DNA of 39,534 bases from contig CAIYDQ010000275.1 of assembly GCA_903925075.1 (NCBI GenBank), positions 1-39,534 on the forward strand, written 5' to 3'. The notes under the pieces are model-generated. The model had not been told where the DNA came from. It was given only the letters and a program-made list of their open reading frames with translations, and made no database searches. This document shows, piece after piece, positions 17,535 to 25,527 of the stretch. The stretch's first letter is position 1. Every line of letters begins with the position of its first letter. This DNA comes from an uncultured Geobacter sp. (GTDB lineage: Bacteria > Desulfobacterota > Desulfuromonadia > Geobacterales > Geobacteraceae). The position numbers were made by a program, and so were the translations under genes.

Positions 17535-18890
17535 TTAAGCCACTTCGCAGGCGACCTTGCCGTTTCTGCCGATCGGCAGGTATTCGAAGCCGGCATGCGC
17601 CATGCGCTCGGGCTGGTACAGGTTGCGGCCGTCGAAGATCAGCGGTTTCAATAACAGGCTCTTGATCCTGTCGAAGTCGGGGTTCCGGTATTCGTTCCAT
17701 TCGGTGATGATCACCAGGGCGTTCGCATCCTTCAACAGGTCGTATTGATTGACGCTGTAGGCGATGCGGTCGCCGAAATGCTTTTTCGCCTCGCCGATCG
17801 CCTCGGGATCGTGGGCGCGCACCTTGGCCCCCAACTCCAGCAGGCGGTTGATGATGGTAAGCGATGGGGCGTCCCGCATGTCGTCGGTGCGCGGCTTGAA
17901 GGAGAGCCCCCAGATGGCGAAGCTCATGCCGGCCAGCGGCGTATCGCTGGAGTGGTCGCCCAGGCGGGCCTGGATCTTGTCGGAGAGCACCCGCTTTTGA
18001 CGATCATTGGCTTCCTCCACCCCTTTCAAGAGGATGAAGTCGTAGTCGCACTCCTCGGCGGTCTTCACCAGCGCCTTCACGTCTTTGGGAAAGCAGGAGC
18101 CGCCGTAGCCGACGCCCGGGAAAAGGAAGTCGTAGCCGATGCGGGAGTCGGAGCCGATCCCCTCCCTGACCGCCATCACGTCGGCGCCCATCTTCTCGCA
18201 GAGGTTGGCGATCTGGTTCATGAAGGTGATCCGGGTGGCGAGCATGGCGTTGGCCGCGTACTTGGTCATTTCCGCGCTCTTGATGTCCATGATCAACAGC
18301 CGGTTGGACTTGCGCATGAAGGCCGAGTACAGCTCCTTCATCAGCTCGGCGGTCCTGACGTTGTCCGTGCCGATCACGACCCGGTCCGGCTTCATGAAGT
18401 CGTCGATGGCCGCGCCCTCTTTCAAGAACTCGGGGTTGGAGACCACGTCGAACTCGATCTGCAGGCCGCGCGCCGCCAGTTCCTCGGCCACGGCCGCCCG
18501 CACCTTGTCCGCCGTGCCGACCGGCACCGTCGACTTGTCGACGATGATCTTGAACCCTTCCATGTGCTGGCCTATGGAGCGGGCCACGGAGATGACGTAC
18601 TGCAGGTCGGCGGAGCCGTCGGCGCCGGGGGGCGTCCCCACCGCGATGAAGTTGACCAGCGACGCCTTGACGGCAAAGCCCAAGTCGGTGGTGAAGCTGA
18701 GCCTCCCCTCTTCGCAGTTGCGCAGCACCATTTCCTTCAAGCCCGGCTCGTAGATGGGGATTACACCGCGCTTCAGCCCCTCGATCTTCTCCTGGTCCAC
18801 GTCCACGCAGATGACGTCGTTGCCGCTCTCGGCGAAGCAGGCGCCGGCCACCAGACCGACGTAACCCGAACCTATCACGCATATTTTCAT
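17535..18890 (-). CDS. ugd: UDP-glucose 6-dehydrogenase
   Basis: Oxidises UDP-glucose twice with NAD to UDP-glucuronate in the cytoplasm. The 451-residue protein opens with the Rossmann motif [21 protein letters not shown], has the conserved [26 protein letters not shown] and [20 protein letters not shown], the last holding the catalytic Cys, and ends with the C-terminal domain (FDGRNLY). Length fits the family. GGAGAGG lies about eight bases before the ATG. It comes 34 bp after rsmA on the same strand and supplies the uxs gene downstream. Confidence 0.95.
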   Translation of the reverse strand: MKICVIGSGYVGLVAGACFAESGNDVICVDVDQEKIEGLKRGVIPIYEPGLKEMVLRNCEEGRLSFTTDLGFAVKASLVNFIAVGTPPGADGSADLQYVISVARSIGQHMEGFKIIVDKSTVPVGTADKVRAAVAEELAARGLQIEFDVVSNPEFLKEGAAIDDFMKPDRVVIGTDNVRTAELMKELYSAFMRKSNRLLIMDIKSAEMTKYAANAMLATRITFMNQIANLCEKMGADVMAVREGIGSDSRIGYDFLFPGVGYGGSCFPKDVKALVKTAEECDYDFILLKGVEEANDRQKRVLSDKIQARLGDHSSDTPLAGMSFAIWGLSFKPRTDDMRDAPSLTIINRLLELGAKVRAHDPEAIGEAKKHFGDRIAYSVNQYDLLKDANALVIITEWNEYRNPDFDRIKSLLLKPLIFDGRNLYQPERMAHAGFEYLPIGRNGKVACEVA

Positions 18891-18924
18891 AAAACCTCTC
18901 CGTGCCCTTTAATTATTAGCATTT

Positions 18925-19775
18925 TTATATAGCACAAACAGCGCCGGTTACGCCAGAGGTTTTCCCGGCCAGCAGCTCCCGGGAAAGCGCGGCGAACTCG
19001 TCCAGGGAAAGGGTCTCGCCGCGTCTGCCCCCGTCGATGCCGCTTCTGGCGAGCGCTTCCGACAGCGAGGCGTCCTCGGCGTCGAAGCCGGCGGAGCGCA
19101 GCGAGTTGAGCAGGGTCTTGCGGCGCTGGTTGAAGGCCCCCTTCACCAGGCGGCGAAAGTAATCCTCGTCTCCCACCTCCGCCCTGGGGCGCTCCAAGGG
19201 GGTGAAGCTCAGCACCGCCGAGTCCACCTTGGGGATCGGCCGGAAGGAACCGGGCTTGACCGGAAACTCCTTGCGGATATCGAAGTGGAGCCTGAGCAGC
19301 ACGGTCAAGGCCCCGTAGTCCTTGCAGCCGGCCGGGGCCACCAGCCGGTCTCCCACCTCTTTTTGCAGCATCAGCACCAGCCGCTCGAACAGATCGCCGC
19401 ACTCCAGGAAGCGGAACAGCACCTGGGACGAGATGTTGTAGGGGAGGTTGGCGGCCACCTTCCACTTGCGGCCGGGGCCACGCGAGCTCAGCAACTGGCG
19501 CAGGTCGACCCTGAGGATGTCGCCATGGCCGATCTCCACGTTGGGCGAGGCGGCGAATTCGGCGTTGAGCAGCGGCAGCAGGTCGCGGTCCCACTCGATC
19601 GCCAGGAAGGTGGCGCCGCTTGCCGCCAGCATCCTGCTGAGAGCGCCGCGGCCGGGACCGACTTCCAGGATATGGTCGCCGCTCTCCGGCGCGACGCAGG
19701 CCACGATGCGGGAGAGCACGTTATCGTCGATCAGAAAATTTTGTCCCAGCGACTTCTTGGCGCGCATCTTTTCCA

Positions 19776-19776
<1 letters not shown>
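18925..19776 (-). CDS. rsmA: 16S rRNA (adenine1518/1519-N6)-dimethyltransferase
   Basis: Dimethylates two adjacent adenines in the 3' helix of 16S rRNA late in small-subunit assembly. The 283-residue protein shows KSLGQNFLID at its start, the SAM-binding ILEVGPGRGALSRML, and the catalytic NLPYNIS. The C-terminal helical domain has FNQRRKTLLNSL. AGGAGG is six bases before the ATG (19774-19776), which overlaps the tsaD stop by one base (TGATG), so the two are translationally coupled. An open frame further upstream only shadows tsaD. Confidence 0.95.
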
Positions 19777-20804
<1,028 letters not shown>

Positions 20805-20811
20805 AAATGAT

Positions 20812-20836
20812 AGGGGGCGCAGACGCCGCGCCCCCT
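20812..20836 (-). promoter_or_regulatory. Stable hairpin just upstream of tsaD
   Basis: A perfect 9-bp inverted repeat, AGGGGGCGC and GCGCCCCCT, with a 7-base loop, ends seven bases before the tsaD ATG and takes up the place where a ribosome site would be. The following T-run is poor, so it is not a convincing terminator for the PhoH gene. It could control tsaD translation or be a partial attenuator. Confidence 0.5.
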
Positions 20837-20877
20837 GCTGACTCCAAAATGGGAAATGAGAGAAAAACGCCCTGCCT

Positions 20878-22197
20878 CTACAGCAGGTTCGCCGCCAGTT
20901 CGGCAAGCTCGGAGCGCTCGCCCTTGGTCATGGTGATGTGCCCGGAGATGATCTGCTCCTTCAGCCGCTCGACCACGTAGGTGAGCCCGTTGCTCTCCGC
21001 GTCCACATAGGGGTTGTCGATCTGGTAAGGGTCGCCGGTGAGCACGATCTTGGTCCCCTCCCCCGCGCGGGTGACGATGGTCTTGATCTCGTGCGGCGTC
21101 AGGTTTTGCGCCTCGTCCACGATCATGTACTGGTTCGGTATCGAGCGTCCCCTGATGTAGGTAAGGGGCTCGATGTCCAGTATCCCCATGGCCATCAGCT
21201 CCTTATACCCCTTGCTGTGGCGCTTTTCACCCTCGTGGCCGGAAAGCAGCAGTTCCACGTTGTCGAAGATCGGCTGCATCCACGGGGTAAGCTTTTCCTC
21301 GATGTCGCCGGGCAGAAAGCCCAGGTCCCGCCCCATGGGGAATACCGGCCGCGACACCAGGAGCCGGTTGTAAACGTTTTCCTCGGCGGTCTTTTGCAGG
21401 CCGGCCGCTATCGCCAGAAGCGTCTTGCCGGTACCGGCCTTGCCGACCAGGGTGACGATCTTGACGTTGTCGTCCAAAAGGGCGTCGAGGGCGAAGGATT
21501 GCTCGCGGTTTCTCGGGAACAGGCTCCAGACCCCGTCCTTCTCGGCGCCGCGCAAAGGAACCATGCGCCCGGAAAGCTTGTCGAAGCGGCCGATGGCGCT
21601 GTGCGAGCGGTTGGAGGCTTCGGTCAGGGTGACGTACTGGTTGGGGAGCAGTCCCAGGTCCAGGTCGAGCCACCCCTGGCTGTAGAAACGGTCGATCAGC
21701 TCCGCCTCCACCTCCATGTTGGCGACCCCGGAAAAGAGATCCTCGACCGCGACCTTGTCCGACTCGTAATCCTGCGCGTCCAGCCCGAGAGCGTCGGCCT
21801 TGATGCGCAGGTTGGTGTCCTTGGTCACCAGGATCACCGGCACGGTCGGCTCGGACTCCATCAGGTCGACGGCGACGGCCAGGATGCGGTTGTCGCCGCG
21901 CTGCTCGCGCAATTCGGGCGGCAGCCGCTTCATGACGTTCTCTTCGTAGATCTCGATGCGCAACGTGCCGCCGTTTTTCAGCGGCACGCCCTTGGAGAGC
22001 GAACCCTCCTTGCGGAAGGCGTCCATCAACCGGGAAACCTGCCGCGCGTTGCGTCCGGTCTCGTTCATATCCTTCTTGAACCGGTCGATCTCTTCGATGA
22101 CCGTGATCGGGATGATGATCGAGTTGTCCTCGAACTTGGTGAGTGCTTGCGGGTCGTACAGAAGAACGTTGGTATCGATAACGTACATTTTCTTCAT
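20878..22197 (-). CDS. PIN domain - PhoH family ATPase/ribonuclease
   Basis: A 439-residue two-domain protein. The N-terminal PIN nuclease domain (about 1-150) starts KKMYVIDTNVLLYDP and contains acidic residues such as the D and E of IPITVIEEIDRFK and the later VTKDTNLRIKADALG. The C-terminal PhoH ATPase (about 240-439) has Walker A GKAGTGKTLLA and Walker B MIVDEAQNLTP. PhoH2-type proteins combine RNA unwinding and cleavage; in this order (PIN first) the same activity is likely. GGGAG precedes the ATG. It begins the group tsaD-rsmA-ugd downstream but is separated from tsaD by a 73-bp gap with a hairpin. Confidence 0.9.
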   Translation of the reverse strand: MKKMYVIDTNVLLYDPQALTKFEDNSIIIPITVIEEIDRFKKDMNETGRNARQVSRLMDAFRKEGSLSKGVPLKNGGTLRIEIYEENVMKRLPPELREQRGDNRILAVAVDLMESEPTVPVILVTKDTNLRIKADALGLDAQDYESDKVAVEDLFSGVANMEVEAELIDRFYSQGWLDLDLGLLPNQYVTLTEASNRSHSAIGRFDKLSGRMVPLRGAEKDGVWSLFPRNREQSFALDALLDDNVKIVTLVGKAGTGKTLLAIAAGLQKTAEENVYNRLLVSRPVFPMGRDLGFLPGDIEEKLTPWMQPIFDNVELLLSGHEGEKRHSKGYKELMAMGILDIEPLTYIRGRSIPNQYMIVDEAQNLTPHEIKTIVTRAGEGTKIVLTGDPYQIDNPYVDAESNGLTYVVERLKEQIISGHITMTKGERSELAELAANLL

Positions 22198-22330
22198 AGC
22201 CACTCCCTTAGCGTCATTGCATTTGAAGGAAACCTGCTTTTCTTCTCCCTGCATATTTCAGAACCTTCCCGCTCCGTTGTCATGCGATTTTGCAACTATT
22301 CAGGTAACTATTCAGCACCCATTTCCGTAG

Positions 22331-22399
22331 GTCGCGTGAGGTACGAAACGCGACGAAGCAACGGTGCCATGACCATCGCAGTGTCGGGTTTCAAGCCCG
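22331..22399. repeat. REP-like pair of short palindromes
   Basis: GTCGCGT (22331-22337) pairs with ACGCGAC (22348-22354), and CGGG (22385-22388) pairs with CCCG (22396-22399), the latter just after the csd stop on the minus strand. Such paired G+C-rich palindromes resemble dispersed repeats found between genes in this lineage. The second may help end the csd transcript, but there is no T-run. Confidence 0.4.
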
Positions 22400-22401
22400 C
22401 C

Positions 22402-23541
22402 TTACCGGCGCAGCAACTCGCGCAACGCCTTCAAGAAAAACTCGATATCTGCTTCGCTGTTGAAAAAACCGGGGCTCACCCTGACGGTCCCGCCGGGGTA
22501 GCTGCCGATGGTGCGATGCACGTCCGGGGCGCAGTGCAGCCCGGCGCGCACGCTGATGTCGTATTCGCTGTCCAACCGGTAGCCAAGCACGGCGGGGTCC
22601 TCCCCTTCCGCGGTGAAGGAGACGGCGCCGGCGCGCTCGCCCTGCGAAGGGCCGTAGACGGTCACCCCCGGACAGGCGCGAAGCCCTTGCAAAAGTTGTT
22701 CGACCAGCAGTTTCCCCTTGGCCCTGATCGCCTCCAGCCCCGTTTCCAGCACGAAGTCGAGCCCGGCCTTGAGGCCGGCCAGGGCCGCGGTGTTGATGGT
22801 GCCGCTCTCGAAACGCTCGGGAAGCTGCTCCGGTTGCAGCGGGCTGCTGGCGCTGCCGCCGGTGCCGCCGACCAACAGCGGCTCCAGCGTCACTCCCCGG
22901 GCGATGGTCAAAAGGCCGGTGCCCGGAGGTCCGAAGAGCCCCTTGTGTCCCGGCGCCGCCAAAAGGTCGATTCCCATTTCCTCGGTCGGCAGAGAGAAAT
23001 AGCCGGCGCTTTGCGCCGCGTCCACCAGGAACAGCGCGCCGCCTCTGGCCGCCACCCTGGCGATCTCACCGATCGGCTGCACGGCCCCGGTGACGTTGGA
23101 GCAATGCGCCAGCGCCACCAGCCTGGTGTTGGGGCGCAGCGCCCCGGCGATCTCCCGCTCGGAAACCACCCCTTCCCGGTCGGCCGGCACGAACGTCACC
23201 TCCACCCCGCGCCCGAGCATCAGGTGCAAGGGACGCAAAAGCGCGTTGTGCTCCACGGAGCTGGAGACGACGTGGTCGCCCGCTTTCAAAAGGCCGCTTA
23301 CCGCAAGGTTCAGGGATTCTGTTGCGCTGTGGGTGAAAATGAGGCGGGACGAGTCCGAGACGCCGAAAAAACCGGCGAGGGCCGACCTGGTCGCAAAGAC
23401 GATGCGGGCAGCCTCCAGGGACTGCCGGTAGCCTCCCCTGCCGGGGGCTACGCCGATCTCCCGCATCGCCGCATCCATGGCCCTGTAGACGGAATCCGGT
23501 TTCGGGAATGAAGTTGCGGCGTTATCAAGAAAGAGCGACAT
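22402..23541 (-). CDS. Cysteine desulfurase family, class V aminotransferase
   Basis: A PLP enzyme of 379 residues. The PLP lysine lies in LLAAPGHKGLFGPPGTG (about residues 200-215), substrate-binding residues in FTHSATESLNLA, and the C-terminal mobile loop carries a Cys (RAGLHCAPDVH) at the place of the catalytic cysteine. This matches the cysteine-desulfurase-related family often annotated TIGR01977 rather than housekeeping IscS or NifS. There is no iscU, tusA or moaD-like partner next to it, so the sulfur acceptor is unknown. It starts 54 bp after the DHH gene. Confidence 0.88.
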   Translation of the reverse strand: MSLFLDNAATSFPKPDSVYRAMDAAMREIGVAPGRGGYRQSLEAARIVFATRSALAGFFGVSDSSRLIFTHSATESLNLAVSGLLKAGDHVVSSSVEHNALLRPLHLMLGRGVEVTFVPADREGVVSEREIAGALRPNTRLVALAHCSNVTGAVQPIGEIARVAARGGALFLVDAAQSAGYFSLPTEEMGIDLLAAPGHKGLFGPPGTGLLTIARGVTLEPLLVGGTGGSASSPLQPEQLPERFESGTINTAALAGLKAGLDFVLETGLEAIRAKGKLLVEQLLQGLRACPGVTVYGPSQGERAGAVSFTAEGEDPAVLGYRLDSEYDISVRAGLHCAPDVHRTIGSYPGGTVRVSPGFFNSEADIEFFLKALRELLRR

Positions 23542-23595
23542 GCATCAATTACTAGCATTTTAGAGGGTATTTGGCAACCGCTTTCATGATAGCTG

Positions 23596-24633
23596 CTACC
23601 CCACCAGTTGCCGCGGCTGGCGGTCGGCGACGCCAAGCTCGGCGAGCAGCCTTTCGCTGAGAAGCCGCTCCACGCCGCCCGGGAGTGCGGCGCAGCCGGC
23701 CAGGTCGTCGACCTTCCCCCCGGCCATCATGCCGTGCCCTCCGGCGCTGCCGATCCCTTTCACCAGCTTGCGGATCAACTCGCCGGCGTTGCGCTGATCG
23801 TTGGAGGTCCGCATGGAAAGGATCATCTCGTTGCCGTAGCGTCCCATGCAGAGCACGATCTCGACCCCCTCCAGACGCACCAGGAGGTCGGCCAATTCGG
23901 CCACCACCTCGGGGAACTGCACCTCCTGCAACTGGGTGATCAGCAGCGATCCATAGATCACCGCATGTTCCAGGGCGCTGTGCAGCGAGACGAAGTATTC
24001 CCTGGGGAGAGGCGGTCGGGTGATGCTGTTCAAAAGGGTCTTGTTGGCCAGCGGGAACAGGGCCAGGTAAGCGTCGCGGTCGGGGCGGCACGCCTCGCGG
24101 CCGAGGTCCTGGGTCTCGGACTTGATGGCGTAGAAGATGGCGGTCGCCAGCTTGGTCCCGATCGATACCCCCTGCACCTTCAGGTATTCATAGAGGATGG
24201 TGGCGGTGGTGCCGTAATCGGGGCGGATGTCGACCCACTTGCTGGCGGCGCTCTCCTCGCGCGGCGGGTGATGGTCGATGACGATGTCCACCCGGGTATC
24301 CGGGGGAAGGGAGTTGTTGCCGGTCTGCGGCTGGCTGTCCAAGAGGCAGATCACCTGGAAGGTCTTCAGGTCGATCAGCGGGAAGGGGGTGAGCGGTATC
24401 TGCAGCATGGCGGCCATGGCCAGGTTTTCACTTCTGCCGATCATGCCGGAAAAGGCGATTACCGCCTGCCGGTTGAGGCGCACCGCGAACAACTGCCTGA
24501 GCGCCATGGCCGAGGCGAGGGAGTCGGGGTCCGGGTTGTCGTGCACGACGATCAGGATCCGGCCTCGCCCGCTGACCCAGGTCAAAAGAGCGTTGGTGTA
24601 TTCCAGCAGGTCGGACATTCTTTCGTTGGTCAC
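23596..24633 (-). CDS. DHH family phosphoesterase
   Basis: A 345-residue phosphoesterase of the DHH/DHHA1 type, probably acting on short oligonucleotides or cyclic dinucleotides. The first metal motif reads VVHDNPDPDSLASA (about residues 30-43), the namesake motif is VIDHHPP (about 119-125), and the DHHA1 part ends with GSAGGHGMMAGG. NrnA normally has PDGDA in the first motif, so PDPDS is a variant seen in a related branch. The start is the GTG at 24631-24633 with GAGG upstream; an ATG five codons later lacks a ribosome site. It shares fold with the N-terminus of the gene at 25528-28152. Confidence 0.85.
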   Translation of the reverse strand: MTNERMSDLLEYTNALLTWVSGRGRILIVVHDNPDPDSLASAMALRQLFAVRLNRQAVIAFSGMIGRSENLAMAAMLQIPLTPFPLIDLKTFQVICLLDSQPQTGNNSLPPDTRVDIVIDHHPPREESAASKWVDIRPDYGTTATILYEYLKVQGVSIGTKLATAIFYAIKSETQDLGREACRPDRDAYLALFPLANKTLLNSITRPPLPREYFVSLHSALEHAVIYGSLLITQLQEVQFPEVVAELADLLVRLEGVEIVLCMGRYGNEMILSMRTSNDQRNAGELIRKLVKGIGSAGGHGMMAGGKVDDLAGCAALPGGVERLLSERLLAELGVADRQPRQLVG

Positions 24634-24734
24634 TAAAGGCTCACCTCAAGAAAATCATGTACTTTGGGAAGTCTATACTAGTGGCGAAAGTAAGGCAAGA
24701 AGCTTGAAGGGGGGAGGAAAATGCGAGGCAACGC

Positions 24735-24799
24735 GGGCGAACACAAAGTTCGCCCCTACGGGTTGCAGGTCTTGGTAGGGGCGAACCTTGTGTTCGCCC
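24735..24799. repeat. 25-bp inverted repeat (REP-like hairpin)
   Basis: The arms 24735-24759 and 24775-24799 are reverse complements with one mismatch, around a 15-base loop. Each arm itself contains GGGCGAAC and GTTCGCCC, a smaller palindrome. It lies between the DHH gene and a small exported-protein gene and has no T-run. The sequence looks like a dispersed intergenic repeat; by position it could also shield the 3' end of the small gene's transcript. Confidence 0.75.
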
Positions 24800-24853
24800 T
24801 GCATGCCGTCCGTTTCGGCCCAGCTGAGGAGTATTTTGGCAGGTAAAGGTCGT

Positions 24854-25237
24854 TCAGAAGGTGCCGCGAAACAGCTCCGCCATGGCGATGACGTTGGAGT
24901 GTCCCTTGAGGTTTGTCTCCCTGATTTCGGGGAGGATGGTCGGCATGGAGAAAGTCACCTCGCCGTCTTTCAACTCGGCCAAGGATCTGGTGGTGGCCAC
25001 CGCGCCATAGGTCGCGCCCACCAATACGCCGGCCGCGGCGCCGTAACCGATGAAGTCGAGGTGTTTTCCCGGCTGTTTGGTGAAAGCCAGCACGGCGGCG
25101 CCGACCAGCCCGCCGGAGAGGCCTCCGTAAAAGACATCCTGGAAGAAGGAATGGAAGGCGTTTTCCGCCGCCAGGCAGGGCGTCGCCAGGGAAAGCAAGG
25201 TGACTGCGAGAAGTGCCGTGCGTTTTAGTCCGGTCAT
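24854..25237 (-). CDS. Small exported glycine-rich protein, unknown function
   Basis: A 127-residue protein with a clear Sec signal peptide (MTGLKRTALLAVTLLSLATPCLA, cleavage before AENAF). The mature part has two hydrophobic glycine-rich stretches (GGLSGGLVGAAVLAF and GYGAAAGVLVGATYGAVA) of the glycine-zipper kind, suggesting membrane insertion or oligomerisation. The start at 25235-25237 follows AGGGG; a longer frame of 13 codons has no ribosome site. No family is recognised. It stands alone with a repeat after it. Confidence 0.7.
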   Translation of the reverse strand: MTGLKRTALLAVTLLSLATPCLAAENAFHSFFQDVFYGGLSGGLVGAAVLAFTKQPGKHLDFIGYGAAAGVLVGATYGAVATTRSLAELKDGEVTFSMPTILPEIRETNLKGHSNVIAMAELFRGTF

Positions 25238-25527
25238 GTGAGAGCCCCTTTTCCGCGTCTGATGCCAAAACACCATCCATAACGCAAGAAGGAGGCCAAC
25301 ACCCGGAGCAAAACGGTTGTATTGCGTAACTGGCTGTTTTGAGAGGGGGAAAAGAGTACCACTTCTTCATGAAACTACCCGCAACAGCCAATCGGTGTGT
25401 TGCCGGCGCCTCACCGATAGTCGGACTGTGGCGAAAAAGTCAGCAAAACCGGCCAGCTTGCCAAAAAAACGTTAAAAAACCGGACCATAGTCAAATGGCT
25501 GCACGCTGCCCCGGTTAGTTTGACCAA
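25238..25527. other. Intergenic region without recognised gene
   Basis: About 290 bp between the nucleotidyltransferase gene and the small exported protein. It has A-rich patches around 25465-25490 and a loose inverted pair GTCAAA/TTTGAC (25489-25523). No convincing promoter, terminator or RNA could be called. Confidence 0.4.

Noticed and set aside
20938-23511. 857-codon open frame on the plus strand
   Set aside because: It lies opposite the PhoH-like and cysteine desulfurase genes. Its product is rich in Val, Gly, Asp, Gln and His, the usual result of reading high-G+C genes backwards, and it has no recognised domain.
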